This document shows, piece after piece, positions 40,708 to 49,523 of a stretch of 64,000 nucleotides of DNA. The translations under genes and the position numbers were made by a program. The stretch is from NCBI GenBank assembly GCA_018241695.1, contig JAFEDH010000020.1, forward strand, positions 62,001 to 126,000, in the 5' to 3' direction. The DNA is from Pseudomonadota bacterium. Its GTDB lineage: Bacteria; Pseudomonadota; Gammaproteobacteria; Burkholderiales; Rhodocyclaceae. Numbering within the stretch: the first letter of the stretch is position 1; each line of letters opens with the position of its first letter. Below the pieces are notes generated by a model, which had not been told where the DNA came from, made no database searches, and saw only the letters and a list, made by a program, of their open reading frames with translations.

Positions 40708-41351
40708 TGACCCCTTCTCTGCGCCAGCCGCTGGCTGGATGGATGATGCTCGCCGCCCTGATCCCCCTGCTTTCCGGCTGCTTCGGCGTTGCTGCCGTCG
40801 GCATGGGTGCCGGTGCGCTGATGGTTGCCGACCGCCGTCCCTCCGATACGTATATCAGCGATGAATTCGTCGAACAACGGGCAGGCGCGCGGATCGGCGA
40901 GAAATACAAGGACCGGGTTCATGTCAACGTCACCAGCTACAACCACATGGTTCTGCTGACCGGTGAAGTCCCTGACGAAGCAACCCGGGCCGACATGGAG
41001 AAAATCGTCTCCGCCGTACCCAATGTGAAGACCATCTCCAACGAGTTGCAGATCGCGGCCCCCAGTTCCCTCTCCGCCCGCACCAGCGACACCATTCTGA
41101 CCTCGAAGGTGAAGGGGCGCTTCATCGACGCCGGAAAATTCTCGGCCAACCTGGTGAAGGTGGTGACCGAAGCCGGCACGGTGTATCTGATGGGCCTCGT
41201 GACCCGCAAGGAAAGTGATGATGCGGTGGAAATCGCCCGCACCACGGCTGGTGTGATGAAGGTGGTGCGCATCATGGAAATCATTCCGGATGCGGAGGCC
41301 CGCCGCATCGATGGCGGCCCCCGGAATACCAGGGATGCGCCACATCAGTGA
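40707..41351 (+). CDS. dolP: BON-domain outer-membrane lipoprotein (DolP/YraP-like)
   Basis: A 214-residue lipoprotein. The signal peptide ends in the lipobox LLSGC (lipidation expected at Cys24), followed by two BON domains: DRVHVNVTSYNHMVLLTGEVPDEATRADMEKIVSAVPNV-type and LVKVVTEAGTVYLMGLVTRKESDDAVEIART. In E. coli DolP sits in the outer membrane at division sites, binds anionic lipids and supports envelope integrity and BamA folding. The start overlaps the stop of the SIS gene as TGATG, consistent with coupling. The order yraN, SIS gene, dolP is the classical one. Confidence 0.9.
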
Positions 41352-41452
41352 ACCGGACGCATCCCCTGCGGCATGTGCATATCGGGTTGCAGGGCGGGCG
41401 TGATGCGCCGGAACTCATGGCGCCGCCCGGCCGACTTCATTCCCAATCCTGA

Positions 41453-41998
41453 TTATTTTTCCGCCAAACGCTTCTCGATTGCCCCCACCAGTTCCGCGCT
41501 ATCCGGCTTGGTGAAGCTGGAAAACGCCTGAATCTGCTCGCCACGGCGGTCAATCAGGTATTTGTGGAAGTTCCAGCGCGGCTTGCTGCCGCTCTTGGCG
41601 ATCAACTGCCGGTAGAAGGGGCTGGTGCCTGGCTCGACCACATCGGTCTTGGCCATCATCGGAAACTGCACGCCGTAGGTGGAGCGGCAAAAGTCGGCGA
41701 TTTCCCGTGCACTTCCCGGTTCCTGCTGGCCAAAGTCGTTGGAAGGAAACCCGATCACCACCAGCCCCTGGTCCTTGTACTTGCGGTACAGCGCCTCCAG
41801 CCCCTCGTACTGCGAGGTGAATCCGCAATAGCTTGCGGTATTCACCACCAGCAACACCTTACCCTCGTACTGGCAGAGGCTCTGGGGCGAGTTGTCCTGC
41901 AACTTGGGCACGGTGAAATTGAGCAAGGCAGGACAGGCAAGGGCAACGGCGGGGAGCAGGAACGCCACCCCTGCCAGAAAGGCGCGGACGCTTTGCAT
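41453..41998 (-). CDS. Exported glutathione peroxidase-family protein
   Basis: A 181-residue thiol peroxidase of the glutathione peroxidase family, with a signal peptide ([21 protein letters not shown]). The catalytic triad is present: Cys in [12 protein letters not shown], Gln in [13 protein letters not shown], and Trp in [10 protein letters not shown]. It would reduce peroxides in the periplasm using thioredoxin-like or glutathione reductants. The active-site residue is Cys, not selenocysteine. No operon partner lies next to it; the gene stands convergent to dolP and divergent to the heptose adenylyltransferase. Confidence 0.92.
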   Translation of the reverse strand: MQSVRAFLAGVAFLLPAVALACPALLNFTVPKLQDNSPQSLCQYEGKVLLVVNTASYCGFTSQYEGLEALYRKYKDQGLVVIGFPSNDFGQQEPGSAREIADFCRSTYGVQFPMMAKTDVVEPGTSPFYRQLIAKSGSKPRWNFHKYLIDRRGEQIQAFSSFTKPDSAELVGAIEKRLAEK

Positions 41999-42079
41999 GG
42001 TCGATCTCCGGTATCGGGAGGTTCAGTATGCGCCTGCCCGGCACGGCTGCACAGCCTGCCCTTGCTAGAATCGCATCCC

Positions 42080-42568
42080 ATGGACCATGCTCCTCCTGCC
42101 TTCGAGGCCAAAATCTGCGCGCCCCACGATCTGGCCCGGCGCATCCCCGCCCTCCCCCGCCCGCTTGTTTTCACCAATGGCTGCTTCGACATCCTGCATC
42201 GCGGGCATGTCACCTATCTGGCCCAGGCACGGGCTCTGGGCGCCAGTCTCGTGGTCGCCCTCAATACGGATGCGTCGGTCAGGCGTCTGGGCAAGGGTGA
42301 CGACCGTCCCCTCAATCGTCTTGAAGACCGGCTCGCCGTCATGGCTGCGCTGGAATGTGTCAGCCTGGTGACCTGGTTCGAAGAAGATACTCCCTTGCAG
42401 CGCATCGTCGAAATTCGACCCGATGTGCTGGTCAAAGGGGGCGACTGGCCCGTGGAAAAAATTGTCGGCTACCACGAGGTCCTGACCTGGGGTGGCAGCG
42501 TGCATTCCATTCCCTTCCTCCACGACCGGTCCACCACGTCGCTGGTGGAAAAAATCCGCCGACTCTGA
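42080..42568 (+). CDS. rfaE2: D-glycero-beta-D-manno-heptose 1-phosphate adenylyltransferase
   Basis: A 162-residue nucleotidyltransferase matching the C-terminal domain of HldE as a stand-alone protein (RfaE2/HldC). It transfers AMP to heptose-1-phosphate, giving ADP-heptose for the lipopolysaccharide inner core. The nucleotidyltransferase motif [20 protein letters not shown] contains HxGH as HRGH, and the later [10 protein letters not shown] is the ISSTR-like motif. [18 protein letters not shown] is typical. The start at 42080 is supported by length; no strong Shine-Dalgarno is seen. A hairpin terminator follows 16 bases after the stop. Confidence 0.94.
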   Translation: MDHAPPAFEAKICAPHDLARRIPALPRPLVFTNGCFDILHRGHVTYLAQARALGASLVVALNTDASVRRLGKGDDRPLNRLEDRLAVMAALECVSLVTWFEEDTPLQRIVEIRPDVLVKGGDWPVEKIVGYHEVLTWGGSVHSIPFLHDRSTTSLVEKIRRL

Positions 42569-42584
42569 TCCTTCTCCACACTCA

Positions 42585-42619
42585 ACGCAAAAGGGGCCCC
42601 GGCCGGGTCCCTTTTGCGT
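42585..42619. terminator. Hairpin terminator between convergent genes
   Basis: A perfect 11-base inverted repeat (ACGCAAAAGGG and CCCTTTTGCGT) encloses a GC-rich loop. It lies between the heptose adenylyltransferase and the luciferase-like monooxygenase, which converge here, and could stop transcription in both directions. The T-tract is inside the stem rather than after it. Confidence 0.65.
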
Positions 42620-42645
42620 AATGTACCGAACCTTCCGGAAGGAGC

Positions 42646-43779
42646 TTACTTGCCCTTGCCGCGGAAGTAGGGAATGACGTGGGTGCCGATGTTGCGGATC
42701 GTCTCCAGCTGCGCCCAGAACGGAACCGTCCCCATCTGGCAGATGAAGAGGATTTCGTCGGCGCCGGCATCAATCAGACGCTGCACATAGCCGATGCAGT
42801 CTTCCACCGTGCCATAGGCATGGTTGGGATTGAGCATGGCCATCGTCGGATCACTGAAATCCACCGTCAGCTGTTCAGAAGCCCAACTGGTCTTGATCAC
42901 GGTCTGGCCGGTGGTGTCGGCGGCGGTGCCGTCTTCCAGCTTCCAGCTGTCCCAGTCGGGCTTGGGACCGCCGGTGTACCAGTAGGCCAGGGATTCCATG
43001 AAGAAACGCTGGCCACGGATACCGATCTTGCGCGCCTGCTGTCCGTCATTCAGCACGATGGCCGGGCACAGGGCGGCAAGGTGCTCGATGGGGCGAAAAC
43101 CCACCTGATCTTCCGCCTTTCGGTTCTTCCAGGCATCACGATACACGGCGTTCTTTTTCGCCACCTCCTCGGGGCCACCAAAGCCCAGTACCAGAGCACC
43201 CATGCCACGGCTGCCTGCGGTCTTCAGGGTATCGGTATTGGTGCAGGCCAGATACATGGGAGGATGCGGTTCCTGCAGGGGCTTGGGATGAATCGGACGG
43301 CGGGGAATCTTGATCCATTTGCCATCGTGTTCGATCTCCTCCTGGGTCATGATCTTGGGGATCAGATACATGGACTCGTCGATCTGCTCGGGCAGATCCT
43401 TGAGATCGTAGCCAAAGGTTCCTGCTTCCTGGTTGGTGCCTCCCTTGCCGACACCGAAATGTACGCGGCCACGGGAGAGAATGTCGAGTGCACCGATACG
43501 TTCGGCCACCTTGACCGGATGGTTCATGTTGGGAGGCAGGCAGACGACGCCATGGCCGATCCCGATACGTTCCGTCTTGGCCGCGATGAAGGCGAGATGG
43601 GTCTCGGGTACCGAGGCGTGAGAGTAATAGGTCAGGGCAGTGTGTTCGACAGACCAGAACACGTCGAAATTGTTACGGTCGCACTCCTGGGCCAGGACTA
43701 CCGTTTCCTCGAAAATGCGGCGGTCGCCAGCACGGGAGTTGTCGGTGGTCTGGTTTTCAATGATCATCGAAAATTTCAT
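42646..43779 (-). CDS. Luciferase-like (LLM class) flavin-dependent monooxygenase
   Basis: A 377-residue bacterial-luciferase-like protein: KFSMIIENQTTDNSRAGDRRIFEET, then TERIGIGHGVVCLPPNMNHPVKVAERIGALDILSRGRV-type TIM-barrel segments, FGVGKGGTNQEAGTFG and the C-terminal GTVEDCIGYVQRLIDAGADEIL. These enzymes use reduced FMN or F420 and O2. The steroid cluster beside it, with a flavin reductase 285 bases away in divergent orientation, suggests that it hydroxylates a steroid or alkanal-type intermediate, using that reductase or another. The start at 43779 has AGGAG about 7 bases upstream. The exact substrate is not deducible. Confidence 0.85.
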   Translation of the reverse strand: MKFSMIIENQTTDNSRAGDRRIFEETVVLAQECDRNNFDVFWSVEHTALTYYSHASVPETHLAFIAAKTERIGIGHGVVCLPPNMNHPVKVAERIGALDILSRGRVHFGVGKGGTNQEAGTFGYDLKDLPEQIDESMYLIPKIMTQEEIEHDGKWIKIPRRPIHPKPLQEPHPPMYLACTNTDTLKTAGSRGMGALVLGFGGPEEVAKKNAVYRDAWKNRKAEDQVGFRPIEHLAALCPAIVLNDGQQARKIGIRGQRFFMESLAYWYTGGPKPDWDSWKLEDGTAADTTGQTVIKTSWASEQLTVDFSDPTMAMLNPNHAYGTVEDCIGYVQRLIDAGADEILFICQMGTVPFWAQLETIRNIGTHVIPYFRGKGK

Positions 43780-43897
43780 GGGCTCGCTCCTAGGTTTGTC
43801 GTTGACTACCCTCGTCGAGGGATGAGAAATTTTCAACCACCCCGGCAGCACAAGCATTACCCATTTTCATTACATCGCCCCCTCCGCCCACATCCAC

Positions 43898-43915
43898 GGT
43901 TGACCTGGGTCAACC
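43898..43915. promoter_or_regulatory. Perfect palindrome in the divergent intergenic region, candidate operator
   Basis: GGTTGACCTGGGTCAACC is a perfect 8-base inverted repeat with a 2-base centre. It is found in the 284-base region between the divergent monooxygenase and flavin reductase genes, where a shared operator would be expected. A dimeric regulator such as a GntR- or TetR-type protein could bind it; no cognate protein is identified. A second TTGACC lies 10 bases downstream. Confidence 0.45.
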
Positions 43916-44063
43916 TGCCCCCACTTGACCGCCGGCGCCCTGCAAGACTCGTATTCGGCCCGCAGTCAAATCCGGACAGGCAATGAGTAAATATGGGGGC
44001 ATTTCCCGGCCCGTTTTTCTGCGAGAATACCCATACCCCCACTAGTCCTTCCGAGGAGATGTG

Positions 44064-45020
44064 ATGTCCAGCCCCTCTATCGACGCCCGCTCATTCCGCA
44101 GTGCCCTCGGCAGCTTCGCCACCGGTGTCACCGTGATCACCACCCGTTCCGAAGACGGCTCAGCCGCAGGCCTGACCGCCAACAGTTTCAACTCCGTTTC
44201 GCTGGAGCCGCCCATGGTGTTGTGGAGCCTGGCCAAAAGCTCACGCAGCATGCCGGCATTTCAGGGTGCGAAACACTGGGCCGTGCATGTCCTGGCCGCT
44301 GATCAGGAACCCGTGTCAAAACAGTTCGCCACCGCTGGCATAGACAAGTTCGCTGGTCTGACAGTGGAGACCGGGGTCGCCAATCTTCCCCTGCTGGCAG
44401 GCTGCGCCGCCCGCTTCCAGTGCAAGATGGCCTTCCAGTACGATGGTGGCGATCACATCATTTTCGTGGGTGAAGTGCTCGACTTTGACCGTTCCGAGCG
44501 ACCGCCTCTGCTCTATCACGCCGGGAAATACGCCCTCGCGGCCCAGAAGGGGGGTATCGCCGAGCCCCGTGGTGCCCGCCTTGCCGGAAGTTTCAGCGAG
44601 GATTACCTGGGCTATCTGCTGGGCCGCGCCCACTATCAGTTCTATGCGCCGGTACATGCCCAGGTCGTGACCCACGGACTCACGGATGACGAATATTTCG
44701 TCCTCAGTGTGCTGACCATTCGCAACGAACTCACCGCATCCGATTTATCCCGGCAAGTCGGTTTCGGCCCCTACGCCGACCAGGCCATGCTGGACCGCAT
44801 GGCCGCCAACGGACTGCTGAACGAGGAAGATGGCCACTACAGCCTGACCCCCAAGGGCCGCGATATCACCCTGCACATCATGGCTGCCGCGAAAGCCCGG
44901 GAAATGGAAGTTCTGGGAGGATTTGGCGAAGCCGATGCCATTGCCCTCAAGACCCTGCTGCTGCGTCTGGTCAAGGCCACCCTGGCCGATTACGAGGATC
45001 TCTGGCCCTCCGCCGACTAA
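44064..45020 (+). CDS. Flavin reductase of a two-component monooxygenase, with C-terminal winged-helix domain
   Basis: About 319 residues. The N-terminal half (residues 8-165) is an FMN-binding split-barrel reductase: FRSALGSFATGVTVITTRSEDG, GLTANSFNSVSLEPPMVLWSL. The C-terminal half has a MarR-like winged-helix pattern (LTDDEYFVLSVLTIRNELTASDLSRQVGFGP, MLDRMAANGLLNEEDGHYSLTPKGR). This design matches the C1 reductase of 4-hydroxyphenylacetate hydroxylase, where the extra domain makes flavin reduction respond to the substrate. HsaB, the usual partner of HsaA, lacks that domain. Here it probably supplies reduced flavin to the HsaA-like oxygenase. GAGGAG precedes the ATG. Confidence 0.88.
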   Translation: MSSPSIDARSFRSALGSFATGVTVITTRSEDGSAAGLTANSFNSVSLEPPMVLWSLAKSSRSMPAFQGAKHWAVHVLAADQEPVSKQFATAGIDKFAGLTVETGVANLPLLAGCAARFQCKMAFQYDGGDHIIFVGEVLDFDRSERPPLLYHAGKYALAAQKGGIAEPRGARLAGSFSEDYLGYLLGRAHYQFYAPVHAQVVTHGLTDDEYFVLSVLTIRNELTASDLSRQVGFGPYADQAMLDRMAANGLLNEEDGHYSLTPKGRDITLHIMAAAKAREMEVLGGFGEADAIALKTLLLRLVKATLADYEDLWPSAD

Positions 45021-45028
45021 ACGGGAAA

Positions 45029-45076
45029 CGCCCCAAAACAAAAAGGCACCCTGGGGTGCCTTTTTGTTTTGGGGCG
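45029..45076. terminator. Bidirectional rho-independent terminator
   Basis: A perfect 22-base inverted repeat with a 4-base loop (CTGG), containing AACAAAAAGG on one arm and CCTTTTTGTT on the other, lies between the convergent flavin reductase and the extradiol dioxygenase. T-tracts are supplied on both strands by the arms, so it should end both transcripts. Confidence 0.9.
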
Positions 45077-45126
45077 CAGGATTGCCCGCGCTGCTACCGG
45101 ATCGGGTTGCTGGCCGGGTTGCGGAC

Positions 45127-46014
45127 TCAGCGAAAACCGACACCAAAGTCGTGGCCCCAGAGACTGACCTCGGTCGTCTCGTGCACGACATTGCGCGTCC
45201 AGTCGACCTGCAAGCCGCCATAGCCAAACTCGATGGCGAAATTGGATGGCGACATGATGTAGAACGAAGTCATCTTGTCGTTCACATGGCGTCCCAGGGT
45301 GGCCATCAGCTTGACGTTGTGCTTCATGTAGCGATCCATGGCGCGCCCCACCTCATCCATGTCGGGTACCTCCATCATCAGATGGATGCAGCCGCTGGAA
45401 GCCGGCATTTCGGCGATGGCCAGGCTGTGGTGGCGGGGATTGTTGCAGTGAAGGAAGTAGATGCGGGCGGCGGGGCCGTTCGGATCGGGTTGATGCTTCA
45501 TCAAGTCCGACAACTGGAACCCCATGACGTCGCGAAAGAAAGTCCAGGCCGCATCGAAATTGGGGCAGGGCAGCACGGTATGGCCCAGGCCCTGATCGCC
45601 AGTGATGAAGGTGGTGCCGGTAGGGGACACCAGACGGCGCCAGTCGGTCTTGAAGCCGAGCACGATCTCGTGGCGATTGCCCGCGGGATCGGCGAAAGCG
45701 ATCAGATCGATGCAGTTTCGGTTCTTCTTCTCAGCATCACTGCCCGCAGTGAAAGCCACGCCAGCCTTCTTCAGTTCATTCTTGGCTTGCTCGAAGGCAG
45801 CCTCGGAAGCCACCTCCCAGCCGGAAACCAGGTAACGATCCTCGTCACCTTTTTGCACCGCGATACGGAAGGCGCGATCGTCCATCTTGAGCCAGACATC
45901 GCCATTGGGGGCAGATTTGGCTTCCAGCCCGAGAACGTTCTCGCCAAAGGCGTTCCAGGTCGCAGGGTCTTTTTGCTGGACCACGACATAGGCCAGACCA
46001 CGAATGTCCATCAT
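45127..46014 (-). CDS. hsaC: Extradiol dioxygenase cleaving the 9,10-seco-steroid catechol ring (HsaC/TesB type)
   Basis: This 295-residue type I extradiol dioxygenase has two VOC modules. In the catalytic C-terminal one the iron ligands are His145 (QGLGHTVL), His211 (GCIHLMME) and Glu262 (FAIEFGYGG). Second-sphere residues His195/His196 (CNNPRHHSLA), His243 (GRHVND) and Tyr252 are present. The last residues VSLWGHDFGVGFR closely match HsaC of Mycobacterium tuberculosis and TesB of Comamonas. It would cleave 3,4-DHSA meta to its hydroxyl groups, the step following HsaAB. It is in one orientation with the SDR and the HsaA-type gene. GAGGAG lies upstream. Confidence 0.93.
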   Translation of the reverse strand: MMDIRGLAYVVVQQKDPATWNAFGENVLGLEAKSAPNGDVWLKMDDRAFRIAVQKGDEDRYLVSGWEVASEAAFEQAKNELKKAGVAFTAGSDAEKKNRNCIDLIAFADPAGNRHEIVLGFKTDWRRLVSPTGTTFITGDQGLGHTVLPCPNFDAAWTFFRDVMGFQLSDLMKHQPDPNGPAARIYFLHCNNPRHHSLAIAEMPASSGCIHLMMEVPDMDEVGRAMDRYMKHNVKLMATLGRHVNDKMTSFYIMSPSNFAIEFGYGGLQVDWTRNVVHETTEVSLWGHDFGVGFR

Positions 46015-46067
46015 GATGAGCTCCTCGTTATTGAATGACTTGGGTTATGCAATGTATGAAAAGGGAA

Positions 46068-46931
46068 TCACTCGATGACGGCAGCCGAGAAGGCCGGAGG
46101 GTCGCCGAGGAAAGGGCGATGGGAAGGAGGTTGCCGGCCATCCACATCGGTAATGCCGTAGTGCAGGGCCAGTTCGGCCCCCACCTGAACCTGACCGGAA
46201 TAGCGTTCACGCTCCGGATCGGCATACAGGGCGGCGATGACCCGGCCGGGAAATTCCGGCGACTCGGCCGCATCGAGCATGGCACCGTATTTCTCGGGTT
46301 CGGCGGCACATACGGACAAGGTGCGCTCGGTTTTCATCAATCCCAGCCAGAGCGAAACAGCGGCCACGCCAAACGGCTTGAAGTCCACCGCCATGTCGTG
46401 TGCCATCTTGTCCGTGGCGGCCTTGCCGGCGCCATAGGCGGGACCATGCATGTAGCAGGTACCGCCGAAGGACGAAGTAAACACCAGAAGGCCCTTTGCC
46501 TTCACCAGCAAGGGGGCGGCATGCCAGGCAGCCACATAGTGGGAACGCATGCCCACCCTGAGGATGCCAAGCAGATCCAGCGACTTTTCCCAGAACGGAC
46601 CGGGATCGGTCAGACCATCGGGGACTGCCAGGGCGTTGCTGACCAGGATGTCGATCCGGCCCTGCTCCTTGCCGACGCGGCTAAACAGTTCCGCCACTTC
46701 GGCATCGTTGCCATGATCGCAGGCGACGGCGATGCCTTTCCCGCCCCGGCGGGTGATTTCGGTTACGGTGTCATCCACCGTCCCCCCAAGTGCGGAAGAT
46801 ACGCTACCGGGGCGGCTGCGCCCGGTGACATAAACCGTCGCCCCCATTTCCCCCAGGGCGATCGCGATTCCCTTGCCCACCCCCCGTGAAGCGCCGGTGA
46901 CGACGCAGACCTTGCCGTGCAGATCAGCCAT
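46068..46931 (-). CDS. Short-chain dehydrogenase in the steroid cluster
   Basis: A 287-residue SDR. It has VVTGASRGVGKGIAIALG (nucleotide-binding TGxxxGxG), an Arg-rich YVTGRSRPG segment that favours NADP, VSNALAVPDG in the place of NNAG, and the catalytic Ser (FTSSFGG) and YGAGK pair. The long insert between strands 2 and 3 is unusual for the classical subfamily. It lies between the HsaC and HsaA genes in one operon, so a steroid hydroxy/keto interconversion is likely, but the position on the ring cannot be stated. The start at 46931 (MADLHGK) is likely; 46946 is the longer alternative. Confidence 0.85.
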   Translation of the reverse strand: MADLHGKVCVVTGASRGVGKGIAIALGEMGATVYVTGRSRPGSVSSALGGTVDDTVTEITRRGGKGIAVACDHGNDAEVAELFSRVGKEQGRIDILVSNALAVPDGLTDPGPFWEKSLDLLGILRVGMRSHYVAAWHAAPLLVKAKGLLVFTSSFGGTCYMHGPAYGAGKAATDKMAHDMAVDFKPFGVAAVSLWLGLMKTERTLSVCAAEPEKYGAMLDAAESPEFPGRVIAALYADPERERYSGQVQVGAELALHYGITDVDGRQPPSHRPFLGDPPAFSAAVIE

Positions 46932-46973
46932 ATTGCCGCCTGCCACCTTGACGGCGGCAGGCCCAGGTAACGA

Positions 46974-48140
46974 TTAAAGAAAGGTGTCGGTATTCGGCAG
47001 ACCAAGCAGGACACCCCCGTAATTCCGCTCGATCTTGTAGATATTGTTGGCCACATGGGTACGGCCGCAGTTGATATCCAGGAAGTAGCGGGTGAGGCGC
47101 GATGTCCGGTACATGCCGTGGGCACCAGCATTGTAGAACAGGCGGTTAACCAGATCCGCGCAGCGTTCGGGGACCGATGCGGACTGGGTGCGGTAGTGGA
47201 TGCGATCGTTCATGTCCAGCGGCTGGCCGGCCCGTAGCTTCGACATCATGCTGTCGAAGTTGCGGAACAGGGCAACCTTCATTTCGTCAATGGCCAGGGC
47301 AGCTTCGGCGGCCGTCTGCTGGACCATGGGATCTTCAGCGCTCTTGGATGCATCGTTCACCGCCACGCGCTTGCCATTCCAGTCCAGATAGGCATTGAGC
47401 GCACCTTGCAGGGCACCGATGGATGAAGTCGAGACGGCACGGACGAAGATCTGGCCAAAAGGCAGCTGGTACAGGGGTGCGGTGTTGTGCACGACGCCGG
47501 GACTGGTACCCTTGGCGCCGTCAGAAGACTTGTGCGTGCGGTAGGTGGGAACAAAAGCATCATTCACTTCCACATCCTGACTGCCGGTTCCACGCAGACC
47601 CACGGTATCCCATGCATCGACGACCTTGAAATCACCGCGGGGAATGAGGAAGGTGCGGAACTCTCCGTCCTCTGGCGTCACACCGCCAAGGAAGGCCCAG
47701 TCGCAATGATCCACACCGGAGGAAAAGCCCCAGCGGCCGGAGACCCGATATCCACCTTCGACAGGAGTCACCTTGGCCTTGGGCATGTAGGAGGAAGAAA
47801 TCAGGGTGTTCTGGTTCTTGCCCCAGACATCCTGCTGGGCACGATCATCGTACAGGGCGAGCTGCCAGTTGTGCACGGCGATCACGCCATAGATCCAGGC
47901 CGTAGACATGCAGCCCTCGGCCAGTGCGATCTGGATCTTGTAAAACACTTGGGGATCCATTTCATAGCCACCGTAACGCTTGGGCTGCAGGACGCGGAAC
48001 AGGCCGGCTTCACGCATCTCGGCCACGGTCTGCTCGGGCACCTTGCGGCCGGTGGCAGCCTGCTCCCAACGCTCGATCAGCTTGGGAATCAGTGCCCTGG
48101 CTCGATCAACCAGTTGCTCGGGGGTAGGGATATCGCTCAT
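46974..48140 (-). CDS. hsaA: Steroid monooxygenase oxygenase component (HsaA/TesA2 type)
   Basis: A 388-residue group D flavin monooxygenase with acyl-CoA dehydrogenase fold. It matches HsaA in AEMREAGLFRVLQPKRYGGYEMDP, STAWIYGVIAVHNWQLALYDDRAQ, GRWGFSSGVDHCDWAFLGG and GLRGTGSQDVEV, with the tail GLPNTDTFL. HsaA/TesA2 hydroxylates 3-HSA at C4 using reduced flavin from a reductase, generating the catechol for HsaC. This gene starts the likely operon hsaA-SDR-hsaC. ATGAGGAGCATGAAATG provides the ribosome-binding site. The reductase on the other strand nearby is the probable partner. Confidence 0.92.
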   Translation of the reverse strand: MSDIPTPEQLVDRARALIPKLIERWEQAATGRKVPEQTVAEMREAGLFRVLQPKRYGGYEMDPQVFYKIQIALAEGCMSTAWIYGVIAVHNWQLALYDDRAQQDVWGKNQNTLISSSYMPKAKVTPVEGGYRVSGRWGFSSGVDHCDWAFLGGVTPEDGEFRTFLIPRGDFKVVDAWDTVGLRGTGSQDVEVNDAFVPTYRTHKSSDGAKGTSPGVVHNTAPLYQLPFGQIFVRAVSTSSIGALQGALNAYLDWNGKRVAVNDASKSAEDPMVQQTAAEAALAIDEMKVALFRNFDSMMSKLRAGQPLDMNDRIHYRTQSASVPERCADLVNRLFYNAGAHGMYRTSRLTRYFLDINCGRTHVANNIYKIERNYGGVLLGLPNTDTFL

Positions 48141-48276
48141 TTCATGCTCCTCATAGGATTCGATGTAAGGTTGTTTTTGTGCTGAATCCCTGCTGGGGTG
48201 TACGCAGTGTCTCCCGTCCGGTCCCGAACTCCATCGTCCGGAGGGACTATGCGGATGGGTGTAGTTATACCGGAGT

Positions 48277-49440
48277 TCAGCCCAAAGTCACCACACTGTT
48301 CAAAATCACTTGTACCAGAGCGGTCTGCCGGCTGACACCGGTTTTGGAAAAAATCGCCCGCAGATGGGCGCGGGCGGTGTTGCGGCGGATACCCATCAAG
48401 ATGGCGGCTTCATCCAGTGTCAGGCTATCCACCAGATGCAGGGCCAGTACGGCCTCGGCCGGAGTCAGGCCGAAAATGCGCATCACCAGATCACGCGATG
48501 CCTGGGGTGGCATGACCGGATCACGCAGGAAAATCACGCCACCGGGGCGACGTGGAGCCTGCGCCCAGTCGGCCTCGGGAGCGGAGCGCACCAGCACCCC
48601 CAGCTTGCCCCGCCCCGAAGGACGGGTCAGGGCCAGTCCCTCCACCAGGGAGGGACCCGACTCCTTGCGACATCCCCCCAGAACCTGCCGAACGAGACGG
48701 TGCAGTTCCCGGTCCTCGGTCGGATAGGCCGCCTGCAGCACGCCGCTGTTCAGCTGCAAGCCATCCGCCTGGTCGAGAATGGCCCGCGCCTGGGGATTCA
48801 TCTGCAAGATCCCGCCTTTTTCATCGAGCAGGATCATGCCGATGGACATGCGCGCGACGGTGCCGGCATAGAGCTGGCTTTCCGCTTCCAGATGGCCGAT
48901 ACGCCCATGCAGGCGGATAGCGCGTCGCAGATGGGGCAACAATCGCCGCACCCAGCTCTTGTCGGCTGCAGAAAAGGGGCGCTCACCCTCCTGGCGGGAA
49001 ATCTGCAGACGGCAACGCACACCATCTTCCGTGCGCAGTTCGACCCCCAGCATGTAACTCACCCCGAGGGGACGAAGAAACTCGCTGAAAAAAGTGCTCT
49101 GACGCCAGGCGTCGTGTCCGATCAGTTCTTCCGGTGTGACCACCTGTCCATCAGGAAGATCGACGAATGGGTCGATGGCAAAAAAGTGGCTGTTGTAGGA
49201 AGCGGTGACTGCATCCGATACCTGTCCAACCGCAAGCACAACACCATGACCGTCGATGCTGGGGGGGCGCAGCATCAGACTGGCGAAGGTCGCACCGGGA
49301 TAGTCGCGCAGATCGTCCAGAAAACCCTGCCAGGGCGGGGATTCCATGGGGCCTTCATAAATGGCCGCAAGCGTCCGCTCGAATGCAGAGGAACAGAGTT
49401 CTCCGTCCCGTAGCGGTTCTCGGCTGATCGATCCATCCAT
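48277..49440 (-). CDS. LuxR-family transcriptional regulator, TeiR-like
   Basis: A 387-residue regulator. The N-terminal region (about 1-190) contains RTLAAIYEGPMESPPWQGFLDDLRD and a following sensory-like region. The middle region, with QLYAGTVARMSIGMILLDEKGGILQMNPQARAIL, resembles a PAS segment. The C-terminal HTH is LTPAEAVLALHLVDSLTLDEAAILMGIRRNTARAHLRAIFSKTGVSRQTALVQ, a LuxR type lacking an N-terminal receiver domain. Its size and order resemble TeiR, the testosterone-inducible activator of Comamonas testosteroni. Lying upstream of hsaA on the same strand with 136 bases between, it probably controls the steroid genes. The TeiR comparison is from family knowledge. Confidence 0.83.
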   Translation of the reverse strand: MDGSISREPLRDGELCSSAFERTLAAIYEGPMESPPWQGFLDDLRDYPGATFASLMLRPPSIDGHGVVLAVGQVSDAVTASYNSHFFAIDPFVDLPDGQVVTPEELIGHDAWRQSTFFSEFLRPLGVSYMLGVELRTEDGVRCRLQISRQEGERPFSAADKSWVRRLLPHLRRAIRLHGRIGHLEAESQLYAGTVARMSIGMILLDEKGGILQMNPQARAILDQADGLQLNSGVLQAAYPTEDRELHRLVRQVLGGCRKESGPSLVEGLALTRPSGRGKLGVLVRSAPEADWAQAPRRPGGVIFLRDPVMPPQASRDLVMRIFGLTPAEAVLALHLVDSLTLDEAAILMGIRRNTARAHLRAIFSKTGVSRQTALVQVILNSVVTLG

Positions 49441-49523
49441 GGTGCCGGATCATACCCGAGCGCCATGGCATGCCCCGGCTGTCCGCAGACGGGAGCCGGC
49501 GCATGGGTTAGCATCCTGCCGCC

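Noticed and set aside
43898-43915. Resemblance of the palindrome to a eukaryotic estrogen response element (TGACC and GGTCA halves)
   Set aside because: Bacteria lack nuclear receptors; the half-sites are everted and spaced differently, so the similarity is taken as chance.
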